From NCBI GenBank assembly GCA_049578505.1, contig JBAUMC010000024.1, positions 1 through 64,000 of the forward strand: 64,000 nt of DNA, in the 5' to 3' direction. The DNA is from JAGVPT01 sp049578505. GTDB lineage: Bacteria > Bacteroidota > Ignavibacteria > UBA10030 > UBA8401. Every line of letters begins with the position of its first letter. Positions within the stretch are counted from its first letter, which is position 1. Positions 43,511 through 55,007 of the stretch are shown piece by piece. The position numbers were made by a program, and so were the translations under genes. The notes beneath the pieces were generated by a model that was not told the DNA's origin, searched no databases, and worked only from the letters and a program-made list of their open reading frames with translations.

Positions 43511-44626
43511 ATGAAATTTTCCGTTACCAGCAGCGAATTGCAGAAAGCGTTATCAAAAACTATCGGTGTCGTCCCGACCAGATCAACCCTCCCCATCCTT
43601 GAAAATCTCCTGTTCGAAATTACCAAAAATGTCCTGAAGATCACCGCGACAGACCTCGAAATCTCAATGACCGTTGCTGTAAACGTATCAGGGATGGAAG
43701 ATGGTGTCATTGCCATTCCTGCGAAGAGGATTGTCGACACGATTCGCGCATTGCCGGATGTTAAGGTAGTGTTCTCGATCGATACCGAGAATAATAAAAT
43801 TAAAATGGCAACGGAAAACGGAGAATACTCCCTCACAGGAGAATCGAGCGATGAATTTCCGACAGTGCCGCAATTTAAAGGAGACAATGAAATCGGGATC
43901 GACGGAGAGATGCTCCGGTATCTTATCGGCAAGACCTCCTTTGCTGTGAGCTCCGATGAGCTGCGGCCTGCGATGATGGGCGTTCTCTTCCAGCTTAAAG
44001 AGACGGAGATCAGGGCGGTCGCAACCGACGGTCATAGGCTGGTTCGTACAGTCAACAGGTCTTTTTCATCTCCAAAATTCAAGAAAGATATTGTCGTACC
44101 GTCGAAAGCCCTGGCACTTGTCGCAAAACTTGCCGAGGGTGGAAAGAGCAAAATTCTTGTGAACGAATCGCACATAATGTTTCAGTTCGACGGCACAACA
44201 CTCATCTCCCGCCTGATCGAGGAAAGCTATCCGAATTACGAAACGGTTATCCCTCTCGACAATGACAAGACGCTCGTTGTCAGCAAAGATCAGATGTTAT
44301 CGTCTGTACGGCGCGTGTCGCTCTATTCAAGTTCAACGACGCACCAGATCCGCCTGTCTCTCGGGAAAAACGAAATGACGATAGCAGCAGAGGATGTCGA
44401 TTTCGGAAGCGAAGCACGGGAAACGATTCCGTGCGAGTATTCATCCGGCGAGATGGAAATAGGTTTCAACTCCGGCTACGTGGTCGACGTCTTAGCGCAT
44501 CTCGAATCCGACGAGGCGGTTTTCAAATTCAGCACGCCCACGCGGGCAGGGATCGTTTCTCCGCGGCCGCAACGGGAAAAGGAAGACGTGCTCATGCTCA
44601 TCATGCCCGTGAGGTTGAACAATTAA
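43511..44626 (+). CDS. dnaN: DNA polymerase III beta subunit (sliding clamp)
   Basis: The clamp that tethers the replicative polymerase. The 371-residue product has three clamp domains of about 120 residues each, starting MKFSVTSSELQKALSKTIGV. VPTRSTLPILENLLFE, AIPAKRIVDTIR and the C-terminal LMLIMPVRLNN are family features, and the last residues form the usual M-P-[MV]-R-L end. The ATG at 43511 has a good AGGAGA site; the upstream in-frame extension is leader. It heads dnaN-recF-dciA-gyrB-gyrA, some 30 kb from dnaA. Confidence 0.97.
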   Translation: MKFSVTSSELQKALSKTIGVVPTRSTLPILENLLFEITKNVLKITATDLEISMTVAVNVSGMEDGVIAIPAKRIVDTIRALPDVKVVFSIDTENNKIKMATENGEYSLTGESSDEFPTVPQFKGDNEIGIDGEMLRYLIGKTSFAVSSDELRPAMMGVLFQLKETEIRAVATDGHRLVRTVNRSFSSPKFKKDIVVPSKALALVAKLAEGGKSKILVNESHIMFQFDGTTLISRLIEESYPNYETVIPLDNDKTLVVSKDQMLSSVRRVSLYSSSTTHQIRLSLGKNEMTIAAEDVDFGSEARETIPCEYSSGEMEIGFNSGYVVDVLAHLESDEAVFKFSTPTRAGIVSPRPQREKEDVLMLIMPVRLNN

Positions 44627-44644
44627 CAGGGCCGCACATACCGT

Positions 44645-45790
44645 ATGAAAATAGTGCGCGCACAACTTCGTCAGTTTCGAAACCATGACTGCACGGAGTT
44701 CGAGTTCGGGACGACAACGAATGCGTTCCTGGGGGACAATGGACACGGAAAGACCAATGTGCTGGAAGCCCTTTCGTTCCTGTGTCTCACAAAAAGTTTT
44801 TACGCTAGCTCTGATACCACCGCACTGCAGCGGGGAAAAGATTTTTTTGAAGTAAGGGGGAAACTGCTGTCCGACGTCGGGATTGAACACGACGTTCGCA
44901 TTGCCTACGACTCCAGGACGAACCAGAAAAAAATATTTATCGACGGAAAAGAGCCCGAGACATTCTCATCCGTGATCGGACAATTTCCAATCGTCGTTCT
45001 ATCGCCGGAGAACAACAACATTACATTCGGCACGCCGTCTGATCGGCGTCGGTTTATGGATTTGGTCATTGCGCAATCGAGCAGAGTGTATATGGAAGAT
45101 ATGATGGAATACCGGCGGGCGTTACGGCAGCGCAATAAAATTCTATCGGATGTGAGCAGAGGAGCGGGGAACGTTGCCCTGCTCGAACCGTGGGATGAAA
45201 CGTTGAGTATTCACGGCTCAAAAGTACTCCTGAAGCGCGCGTTGTTCTTTGAAGAATTCGCTCCGTTCATCATGCGTGCATATGGGGCGGTGGCGCACGA
45301 AAGGGAAATTCCTTCCGTCGAGTATATGCCGCAGGTTGCAGCAGCTCCGCATGATTCGCCGGAGACAATCTACGGCCGTTTGCTGGAAAAGCTCGAGGAA
45401 AAAAGGAAAGACGAACTGAGGATTGGTTCGACGCTTGTCGGCCCTCACCGGGACGAGGCGGCGTTTTCGTTGAACGGCCTGCAGTTGCGCGCTTACGCTT
45501 CACAGGGACAGCATAAGACCTTCTTGATCGCGCTCAAAATCGCCGAGTTTTTCTATCTCAGCGAACGGTGTGCCGAGACACCGGTGATCTTGCTCGACGA
45601 TGTGTTCACCGAACTTGATGATACCCGTGCGCGGAAGCTTCTCTCCCTTATCGATTCACTCGGACAGTCGTTTATCACCGCAACAAGCGAGCAGGTGTTT
45701 CACAATACGATTCGCTGGGACGATTCGAGAAGAAAGTTCGCTATCCTTAACGGTGCTGCAGTGCATCAACATCACGAGGCGGCGGCATGA
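44645..45790 (+). CDS. recF: DNA repair and recombination ATPase RecF
   Basis: RecF loads RecA at gaps with RecO and RecR. The 381-residue SMC-like ATPase starts KIVRAQLRQFRNHDCTEFEF. It has Walker A GDNGHGKTNVLEAL near residue 31, SPENNNITFGTPSDRRRFMD, LVGPHRDEA, the ABC-like signature YASQGQHKT and Walker B VILLDDVFTELDD. It lies 18 bases after dnaN and overlaps the next gene by four bases. Confidence 0.96.
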   Translation: MKIVRAQLRQFRNHDCTEFEFGTTTNAFLGDNGHGKTNVLEALSFLCLTKSFYASSDTTALQRGKDFFEVRGKLLSDVGIEHDVRIAYDSRTNQKKIFIDGKEPETFSSVIGQFPIVVLSPENNNITFGTPSDRRRFMDLVIAQSSRVYMEDMMEYRRALRQRNKILSDVSRGAGNVALLEPWDETLSIHGSKVLLKRALFFEEFAPFIMRAYGAVAHEREIPSVEYMPQVAAAPHDSPETIYGRLLEKLEEKRKDELRIGSTLVGPHRDEAAFSLNGLQLRAYASQGQHKTFLIALKIAEFFYLSERCAETPVILLDDVFTELDDTRARKLLSLIDSLGQSFITATSEQVFHNTIRWDDSRRKFAILNGAAVHQHHEAAA

Positions 45791-46077
45791 CACACAACTC
45801 GCCTGAATCGCTGGGCAACGTTATCGATGCTCTTATGCGGCAGCTCGGATTGCAGACAAAGCTGAAGCAGTACGATGTCGTCGGCCTCTGGCCGTCGATT
45901 GTCGGCGAACAGATCGCAAACATGACAAGCGTCGACAAAGTCGAAAGAAACGTCCTCGTGGTCAAAGTAACGGCGGCACCATGGCGCACGGAATTGACGT
46001 TCCGAAAAAAAGAAATTTTGGAAAAAGTACACGCTGCAATGAATTCAGATTCGATCAAAGACATCCGGTTTCGTTAA
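45787..46077 (+). CDS. dciA: DUF721/DciA-like protein, probable replicative helicase operator
   Basis: A 96-residue protein whose body, with VVGLWPSIVGEQIANMTSV and LVVKVTAAPWRTELTFRKKEIL, matches the DUF721 family. DciA is the ancestral loader/operator of DnaB in bacteria that lack DnaC or DnaI. The start overlaps recF by four bases and gyrB follows at 20 bases, the classical recF-dciA-gyrB order. DnaB itself is encoded in this window at about 61-62 kb, fitting a DciA-DnaB system. Confidence 0.85.
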   Translation: MTHNSPESLGNVIDALMRQLGLQTKLKQYDVVGLWPSIVGEQIANMTSVDKVERNVLVVKVTAAPWRTELTFRKKEILEKVHAAMNSDSIKDIRFR

Positions 46078-46097
46078 ACAACTAAACGGTACACGAC

Positions 46098-48140
46098 GTG
46101 GCAGAAGTAACAACAAAATCAAAAGTGAAGAAATCGAACGGCGAATATACCGCGGAAGACATTACCGTCCTTAAGGGGTTGGAAGCAGTTCGCCGTCGCC
46201 CGGCGATGTATATCGGCGATGTCAGCGCGCGCGGACTCCATCATCTCGTGTACGAGGTCGTCGACAACTCCATCGACGAAGCGCTCGCCGGATGTTGTAA
46301 AAGCATTGAAGTGAAAATCAACAAAGACGGCAGCGTTACGGTGATTGACGACGGACGTGGAATACCAACTGGTATTATCGCGGAAGAAAAGAAATCGGCC
46401 CTTGAAGTTGTCATGACAGTCCTCCACGCAGGCGGCAAGTTCGATAAAAACACGTACAAAGTTTCCGGCGGGCTGCATGGCGTCGGAGTTTCGGTGGTGA
46501 ACGCTCTGAGCGAATGGCTTGAAGTTGAAGTGTACCGTGACGGAAAAACCTCCTTCCAAAAATATAAAAAAGGCGACCCGGTCGATCCTGTGAAAGTGAT
46601 TGGTAAGACGGATAAGGGAAAAACAGGGACAAAGATAACATTCCTGCCGGACGGGACTATTTTTAAAAACCGGACATTCAAGTTTGAAACGCTTGCGGAA
46701 CGTCTGCGCGAACTGGCGTTTCTTAACAAAGAAGTAGCGCTTGAGATTACCGATCTTCGCGCGAAGCAGGAGCAAACAGAACGATTCCACTTCGAAGGAG
46801 GGATCGTCGAGTTTGTCCAGTACATCGACGCGACGCGCCCCTCGGTGATGAAGAAGCCGGTCTACGCAAAAGGGGCGGACAAAGACGAGAACGGGCGCAT
46901 GGTTGAAGTCGAAGTATCACTCCAATACAACGATCAGTACGCTGAAAATGTTTTTTCGTACGTCAACAACATCAATACAACTGAAGGTGGAACACATCTT
47001 GTCGGATTTCGCACTGCGCTTACCCGCACGCTTAACAACTACGGCTACAAGAACAATCTCGTAAAGGAGGACAAGATCACCCTTACCGGGGATGATTTCC
47101 GCGAAGGACTGACCGCTGTCGTCAGTGTGAAGGTCCCGGAACCGCAATTTGAAGGACAGACGAAAACGAAACTGGGCAACAGCGAAGTAAAAAGCATCGT
47201 TGAGTCTGTTGTCGGACAAGAACTCGCCAACTGGCTGGATCAGAATCCGGGCGACGCAAAAAGAATTATCGAGAAAAGCATGCGTGCCGCTGAGGCCCGT
47301 GAGGCTGCGCGCAAAGCGCGTGACATCACCCGCCGCAAGAACGCGCTCGACGGGGGAGGTCTTCCCGGAAAACTTGCCGATTGCTCCATCAACGACCCCG
47401 AACACTGTGAACTCTACCTTGTAGAGGGGGATTCTGCGGGCGGCAGCGCAAAGCAGGGGCGCGACAGGAGGTTTCAGGCGATTCTTCCGCTTAAGGGAAA
47501 AATTTTGAACGTCGAGAAAGCCCGCCTTCACAAGATATTGGAGAATGAGGAAATCCGGAATATTTTCACGGCGATCGGTGCCGGCGTCGGCGACGATTTC
47601 GACCCGGCGAAAATCCGCTACAATAAAATCATTCTCATGTGCGACGCGGACGTCGACGGTTCGCACATTCGAACGCTTTTGCTGACGCTCTTCTTCCGTT
47701 ACATGAAACAACTGATCGACCTCGGACACGTCTATATCGCCCAGCCGCCTCTCTATAAAATCAAGAAGGGGAAACAGGAATTTTATGCGTTTGATGAAGA
47801 GGAGCGCGATGAAATCCTCAAGAGACTGAAGAGCGAAAAAGCGGACAAGAAGAAGGAGGAAAAAGAAGAGGAAGCAGAAGAAATAGTTGAAGTCGTTGAA
47901 GAGGGAGCCGTCGCGAAAAATGGCTCCGTTATTTCACGCTTCAAAGGATTAGGGGAAATGAACCCCGAACAGCTTTGGTCCACAACCATGAATCCGGAAA
48001 CGCGGACGGTGTTGCAGGTAAGTATCGAGAACGCTGCCGATGCTGATAGAACGTTCTCTATCTTGATGGGGGATGAGGTCGAGCCGCGGCGCGAATTTAT
48101 CGAAAAGAATTCGAAATATGTCAGAAATTTAGATGTGTGA
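46098..48140 (+). CDS. gyrB: DNA gyrase subunit B
   Basis: The ATPase subunit of gyrase, 680 residues. Motifs: the GHKL ATPase motifs (VVDNSIDEALAG, DDGRGIP, KVSGGLHGVGVSVVNALS), the transducer domain, the TOPRIM EGDSAGGSAKQGRDR with DADVDGSHI, and a C-terminal RFKGLGEMNPEQLW. Between the TOPRIM and the tail, at about residues 575-600, a Lys/Glu-rich stretch (KADKKKEEKEEEAEE) looks like a flexible charged insert. The start is GTG. gyrA follows after 196 bases. Confidence 0.96.
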   Translation: MAEVTTKSKVKKSNGEYTAEDITVLKGLEAVRRRPAMYIGDVSARGLHHLVYEVVDNSIDEALAGCCKSIEVKINKDGSVTVIDDGRGIPTGIIAEEKKSALEVVMTVLHAGGKFDKNTYKVSGGLHGVGVSVVNALSEWLEVEVYRDGKTSFQKYKKGDPVDPVKVIGKTDKGKTGTKITFLPDGTIFKNRTFKFETLAERLRELAFLNKEVALEITDLRAKQEQTERFHFEGGIVEFVQYIDATRPSVMKKPVYAKGADKDENGRMVEVEVSLQYNDQYAENVFSYVNNINTTEGGTHLVGFRTALTRTLNNYGYKNNLVKEDKITLTGDDFREGLTAVVSVKVPEPQFEGQTKTKLGNSEVKSIVESVVGQELANWLDQNPGDAKRIIEKSMRAAEAREAARKARDITRRKNALDGGGLPGKLADCSINDPEHCELYLVEGDSAGGSAKQGRDRRFQAILPLKGKILNVEKARLHKILENEEIRNIFTAIGAGVGDDFDPAKIRYNKIILMCDADVDGSHIRTLLLTLFFRYMKQLIDLGHVYIAQPPLYKIKKGKQEFYAFDEEERDEILKRLKSEKADKKKEEKEEEAEEIVEVVEEGAVAKNGSVISRFKGLGEMNPEQLWSTTMNPETRTVLQVSIENAADADRTFSILMGDEVEPRREFIEKNSKYVRNLDV

Positions 48141-48336
48141 GGATAGTACTCCACGACACACAAAATGCCATTAAAGCTGCGACGAAGCCGCAAAGGCATT
48201 AAGAAAAGCAAACTGATATTATGATCAGAGGTGTTTGAATAGAGCTTTCATTCAGAACTCTTTTTGTCTTAGGATCCCTCTGACCCAGTTTTTATAATCT
48301 AGCAACACGAGCAATAAAATTTTGAGACCCTAATAT

Positions 48337-50910
<2,574 letters not shown>

Positions 50911-50941
50911 GAATGGCTTCGGTAAATCACAGTGCGAAAAA

Positions 50942-51031
50942 GGTAGTGGCTTAATTTGAATAGAAAATTGTCATGCGCACGTTCCGATGGGGCGCCCTAG
51001 GTACTCGGAAATGACAAACCGAGCCAACACC
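50942..51031. mobile_element. Short non-autonomous element, copy 5 (90 bp)
   Basis: Left end GGTAGTGGCTTAATTTGA and inverted right end GGTGTTGGCTCGGTTTG bound it. Flanks GCGAAAAA and GCAACAAC match at five of eight bases, a possible eroded target duplication. Internal TTGTCATGCGC and GGAAATGACAA arms are what remain of the usual foldback. Confidence 0.65.
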
Positions 51032-51142
51032 GCAACAACAGTTGCCTTGCTTCTCAGACTGGGCTTCGCTACATTGACATGGATTTATTCATCACCCCTA
51101 CGCCAAACTTCACTAACATTTATCAACCTGTAAGGAGTCGGC

Positions 51143-51604
51143 ATGAAAACTTTTTTCGTTTTGTCTTGCTCCGTCTTTTCCGTGATCGCGTTCGGCTGTT
51201 CCTCGCTGACGCTTTCACCGGTGCATTACCAGTGGCCGGTGGAGAGTGTCCTCACCGTCGACGGTAATGGGAGCGTTGAGGAAGCTCGCTACAACACCGC
51301 GTTCAACGTTAAACCCTTGTTATTTGAAGAAACTGCTGATTCCGTGCATGTGAGCGGCATTGAGCTCCGCATTATCCGTGACATGGACGGTTACTACTTT
51401 ATGACGGCACCGAAGTTCAAAAACGTCTATGTTTTCGCTTCGGATGAGGGTAAACTGAAAATGCAGAAGAAAATATTGATTTCTGAAACGGGGATGAGCT
51501 CGCCGAGGTTCAACCAGGCCGCACCCTACATTCACCTTCTCAACGGCAAAGAAAAAGCGATAGTTCTTTCGAAAGACGGCATCCTGCAAGGAGGACAAAA
51601 ATGA
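51143..51604 (+). CDS. Small lipoprotein of unknown function
   Basis: A 153-residue predicted lipoprotein: signal MKTFFVLSCSVFSVIAFGC with lipobox FGC at about residue 19. The mature part is beta-rich (YQWPVESVLTVDGNG, SVHVSGIELRIIRDMDGYYF, KNVYVFASDEGKLKMQKKI) and I recognise no family. GTAAGGAG precedes the ATG. The stop overlaps the start of the next gene, an exported coiled-coil protein, so the two are translated together and probably act together in the periplasm. Confidence 0.75.
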   Translation: MKTFFVLSCSVFSVIAFGCSSLTLSPVHYQWPVESVLTVDGNGSVEEARYNTAFNVKPLLFEETADSVHVSGIELRIIRDMDGYYFMTAPKFKNVYVFASDEGKLKMQKKILISETGMSSPRFNQAAPYIHLLNGKEKAIVLSKDGILQGGQK

Positions 51605-52863
51605 AAACGATACGACAACTTTCGATTCTTTGGGCCGCGGTAGCAATCGCTTGTGCGGTTTCGTTTGCCCAGGAGCAATCGGATTACGAGATCTCCCAGA
51701 GCTTCAATAAAACATACAAAGAACTGACAAAAGCGATTGAAATGGCGCAAACAGTTCAAGAATGCGCAGAGATCAGCGTTAATATCGATGCGCTGGAAAA
51801 AGAATACGCTCCGCATAAAGCCCTGCTTGACAAGACACTGTACCCGGACGATTTTCAAAAGAAACTCGACATGATACACGGGCAGCTTGCTTATGCGCAG
51901 AATAAGCTCGGGATTATTCAGGAATCGGTGACGAAGATTGCCGCGCTTGAAACGCAAGTGCAAGAACTTTCTTCGCAGGTGGAAAAGCTGAGCAACGAAA
52001 ACGGCTCGCTGATGAAGGAAATCGAAACGCTTAGAGCATCTAACACGAAAGACCAAAAAATGGTCGACTCCTTGAGTTCCCTCGTGGCAAAACTCCGTTC
52101 AAATATCAGCGACAGGGACAAGATGATTTTCGCGATGGTCGACAGCATCTTCTTGCAGTACGACAAAAACGTTGACGCGTTAAAGGACGTTGAAAAACAA
52201 AAAGTTGCATCCCACATCGAACGCAACGGCGTTATCGGCAACATCAAAAAATCGATCGTTGACAATGTCACGTTTCTAGAATCGACTTCATTGACCGGAA
52301 AGGATCTTGCGACGCTTGTCGGCGAGCAGAAGAAATTTGCGGCGGAATGGAAGGGGCTCGGACCGAAACTCGCGGCGATTTATGTATCGCAGAAGGATCG
52401 CGCGAAGGAAGTCTCTACCATCGATACCATGCTCAGTGCTTGGAGCGCCAAGGTCGATGCGGTTCTTTGGAAATCTCTTAACCAGCTTTTCACAAAGCAC
52501 AATCTGACGGTGAAACCGTTCAACGACGGCAACGCCTTCGTTGCGAACGTTATAGGCTTTATCGATGATGAGATTCAAAATGCGAACCAGCGGACTGAAG
52601 CTACCCGCTCCGAGGTTTATACCACGTTTGTCGATAGTGTTTGGAATGCAGAGCTGACGACAACGTGGATGCCGCTTTTACGGGACAACGGTATTGTTAC
52701 CGAAGCGCAGTTCGGCCAGATCAAAGCTAAAGTGGACGCATGGCACTCATCTATTGAGCCTGGACACACTTTGGTCTACATCATTATCGCATTGGTGATT
52801 CTTGTTGTCCTTCTCCTTTTGTACAGGAGAATGAAAGCTGCGCCAAAAACGCCGGTGACGTAA
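51601..52863 (+). CDS. Exported coiled-coil protein with C-terminal membrane anchor, unknown function
   Basis: A 420-residue protein I cannot assign to a family. A signal peptide (1-23, ending SFAQ) precedes a helical body. A heptad-rich coiled coil (about 110-160, ALETQVQELSSQVEKLSNEN) is followed by a helical domain and a single C-terminal helix (about 396-412, LVYIIIALVILVVLLLLY) with a short basic tail. The topology suggests a periplasmic domain held in the inner membrane by its C-terminus. It is coupled to the upstream lipoprotein gene, so the pair may bridge the two membranes or sense the envelope; this is inference from topology. Confidence 0.72.
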   Translation: MKTIRQLSILWAAVAIACAVSFAQEQSDYEISQSFNKTYKELTKAIEMAQTVQECAEISVNIDALEKEYAPHKALLDKTLYPDDFQKKLDMIHGQLAYAQNKLGIIQESVTKIAALETQVQELSSQVEKLSNENGSLMKEIETLRASNTKDQKMVDSLSSLVAKLRSNISDRDKMIFAMVDSIFLQYDKNVDALKDVEKQKVASHIERNGVIGNIKKSIVDNVTFLESTSLTGKDLATLVGEQKKFAAEWKGLGPKLAAIYVSQKDRAKEVSTIDTMLSAWSAKVDAVLWKSLNQLFTKHNLTVKPFNDGNAFVANVIGFIDDEIQNANQRTEATRSEVYTTFVDSVWNAELTTTWMPLLRDNGIVTEAQFGQIKAKVDAWHSSIEPGHTLVYIIIALVILVVLLLLYRRMKAAPKTPVT

Positions 52864-52951
52864 ATCTATCGAAGAAGGACACGAAGAGGCAGTAAAGATG
52901 TTCATGAATGCTTGAGATGAACAGAAAGTTTATACCGTCTTCGTGTTCTTC

Positions 52952-53212
52952 ATGGATGATTCATCTTTAGAAATTATGAAAGAAGGAAGAGCAGATACGC
53001 ACAAAGCCGTGGATGCTCCGTCACCCGGCAAAAAGTATGAATGCCAGTTGAACGGAACGCCGCTGTATGAAGCCCGGATTCACAACGTTATGGGCTGCTG
53101 GGCGACCGTTGAAGTAGTCCGGCCTCTTCCCGGGCCGCACGAGCATCAGTACAAAACGGGACAGACGTTCGACATTCGCGTTAATTCGTACACGTTTCAC
53201 GAAGAGGCATAA
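52952..53212 (+). CDS. Small hypothetical protein
   Basis: An 86-residue soluble protein with no family I recognise. Its C-terminal two thirds (GKKYECQLNGTPLYEARI, GCWATVEVVRPLPGPHE, YKTGQTFDIRVNSYTF) have regular beta-strand spacing, like a small barrel. Start is uncertain: ATG at 52952, GTG at 52943 or ATG at 52976. It sits between the coiled-coil gene and mlaE. Confidence 0.5.
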   Translation: MDDSSLEIMKEGRADTHKAVDAPSPGKKYECQLNGTPLYEARIHNVMGCWATVEVVRPLPGPHEHQYKTGQTFDIRVNSYTFHEEA

Positions 53213-53231
53213 TCCGGTATCGAGATCAAAA

Positions 53232-53266
53232 CGAAGCGGTGATTGTCTGATACAACCACCGCTTCG
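53232..53266. other. Strong hairpin upstream of mlaE
   Basis: CGAAGCGGTG pairs with CACCGCTTCG, extended by TTGT/ACAA inside, giving about 14 pairs with a five-base loop. No T tract follows in either direction, so it is not an ordinary terminator; it may be an RNA processing or stability element between the small gene and mlaE. Confidence 0.5.
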
Positions 53267-53369
53267 CCGTCTGTGAGCGCCACCTTGATTTTCATGGCGT
53301 ATTTTTCAATATTAACCGCGGCATCAGAGACCTTCCACGAATACTTTGTCACTTTCGATAGCCCCGCGC

Positions 53370-54176
53370 ATGGCGGAAACATACACCGTAGATGTTCAAG
53401 CCCCCCACTTTACATTCTTTGCGTTTATAGGAGAACGGAGCAGTATATTTTTCGGGCATCTCGGCAGGTATGGCTCCTTGATGTGGTGGATGCTTCGCAA
53501 CATTCATAACGCGAAGGAATATTCCAGGAACATTTATCAACAGATGGTGATCATCGGAAACGACTCTATTCCGATCGTCGTTTTCGTCAGCGCATTTGTG
53601 GGAATGGTCACCGCGGTGCAATCTGCCTATCAATTGTACGATTGGATTCCGCGTGCAGTGGTTGGAAGCCTCGTAGTGAAATCCGTTTTGCTCGAACTGA
53701 CTCCTCTTATGACAGCGTTAGTCCTTGCTGGAAAAGTGGGCGCAACAATTACCGCCGAGCTTGGCACAATGCGCGTCACCGAACAAATCGACGCTCTCGA
53801 AGCGTTGGCGTTTGATTCAATTTCATATCTTATCACTCCTCGCGTTTTAAGCGGCATGCTGATGTTTCCTATTCTCATTATCTTCGGCGATCTTGTTGCA
53901 ATCCTCGGAGGGCTGATTGGTTCCGTTGCCGTCGCAAACATCCCGGCAGAAGCCTTCATCCACGGAATGAAGAATTCGTTCGAAACGTGGGATGCCGTGT
54001 TCGGAATTATCAAGGCGAATTTTTTCGGTTTCACCATTACCTCGGTCGCGTGTTATCAGGGATATTTTGTTGAAGGGGGTTCTGAAGGGGTCGGCAAGGC
54101 GACGATGAGGACGGTCGTGCTAACGTGCCTCGCTGTGGTGGTGATGGATTTTGTTCTTGCGTCGGTGCTGTTGTAA
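53370..54176 (+). CDS. mlaE: MlaE family lipid ABC transporter permease
   Basis: A 268-residue inner membrane permease that works with MlaF and MlaD to move phospholipids between the membranes. IPIVVFVSAFVGMVTAVQSAYQL, ELTPLMTALVLAGKVGATITAELGTM and MRVTEQIDALEALAFD are MlaE hallmarks. The ATG at 53370 is preferred; an in-frame TTG lies eight codons upstream. mlaF follows after 81 bases. Confidence 0.93.
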   Translation: MAETYTVDVQAPHFTFFAFIGERSSIFFGHLGRYGSLMWWMLRNIHNAKEYSRNIYQQMVIIGNDSIPIVVFVSAFVGMVTAVQSAYQLYDWIPRAVVGSLVVKSVLLELTPLMTALVLAGKVGATITAELGTMRVTEQIDALEALAFDSISYLITPRVLSGMLMFPILIIFGDLVAILGGLIGSVAVANIPAEAFIHGMKNSFETWDAVFGIIKANFFGFTITSVACYQGYFVEGGSEGVGKATMRTVVLTCLAVVVMDFVLASVLL

Positions 54177-54257
54177 AGAAATGGAAATCGCCGGAATTTC
54201 GGTGAAACAACGATTCTATAAAAACTCGAATTCAAGACTACCGCGGACCTCGGCCGG

Positions 54258-55007
54258 ATGATTCGAATTCGCAACATCTGGAAAAAATTCGGCGAAAAGC
54301 AGGTACTACGAGGCATTTCGTTTGACGTATTGAATAAAGAGACGACCGTCGTGCTCGGCCGGAGCGGGGGCGGAAAAAGCGTGCTTCTAAAAATGATTAT
54401 CGGCTTAATAAAGCCCGATTCCGGTTCGATCGAAGTTGACGGCAAAGACGTCGCTAGGATGAACTACAAAGAACTGCGTGCGCTCAGGTTCAAATTCGGT
54501 TTCCTATTCCAGGGTGCCGCGCTGTTCGATTCGATGACTGTCGGTGAAAACGTCGCACTCTCTCTTCGGCGGCATACGGGGTGGACCGAAACAGAAATTA
54601 AAGAAAGCCTTCAATACGCCTTGCACGTTGTCGGTCTCGATAGTGTCGAACACCTGATGCCGTCTTCGCTGAGCGGCGGGATGAAAAAGCGCGTTGGATT
54701 GGCGCGTGCGATTGCGCTCACGCCGCGCTACGTGCTCTACGATGAACCGACCACCGGCCTCGATATGGAGACCGCCGACGAAATCAACCTCCTTATCAAA
54801 GAGATGAGGACGAAGCTTGGAGTAACGTCAATAGTGGTAACGCACGACATTCACAGCGCATTTATCGTCGGCGACCGGTTTGCCGTTCTCGAAAACGGGG
54901 CGGCGTTGATGACGGGTACTCGCGATGAACTACAAAATAGCCAAGACGAGGAAGTCCGGAAATATATCAACAGCTCTTTACCAATCACTGAGGGACATCG
55001 CTCATGA
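54258..55007 (+). CDS. mlaF: MlaF family lipid ABC transporter ATPase
   Basis: A 249-residue ABC ATPase with Walker A GRSGGGKSVLLK, Q-loop LFQGAALFDSMTVGENVA, signature LSGGMKKRVGLARAIAL, Walker B YVLYDEPTTGLD and the H-loop VVTHDIHSAF. The GAALFDSMTV Q-loop context is characteristic of the Mla/Ttg2A group. Its stop overlaps the mlaD start by four bases. Confidence 0.94.
   Translation: MIRIRNIWKKFGEKQVLRGISFDVLNKETTVVLGRSGGGKSVLLKMIIGLIKPDSGSIEVDGKDVARMNYKELRALRFKFGFLFQGAALFDSMTVGENVALSLRRHTGWTETEIKESLQYALHVVGLDSVEHLMPSSLSGGMKKRVGLARAIALTPRYVLYDEPTTGLDMETADEINLLIKEMRTKLGVTSIVVTHDIHSAFIVGDRFAVLENGAALMTGTRDELQNSQDEEVRKYINSSLPITEGHRS

Noticed and set aside
46917..47729. 270-residue minus-strand frame opposite gyrB
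   Set aside because: It lies wholly inside intact gyrB; antisense of a high-GC third-position gene explains it.
53197..53382. 61-residue minus-strand frame between the small hypothetical gene and mlaE
   Set aside because: The product looks protein-like in part (KIKVALTDGEAVVVSDNH), but it overlaps the mlaE start and the end of the upstream gene, contains a strong hairpin and has no ribosome site. It might be a gene remnant; not supported enough to list.
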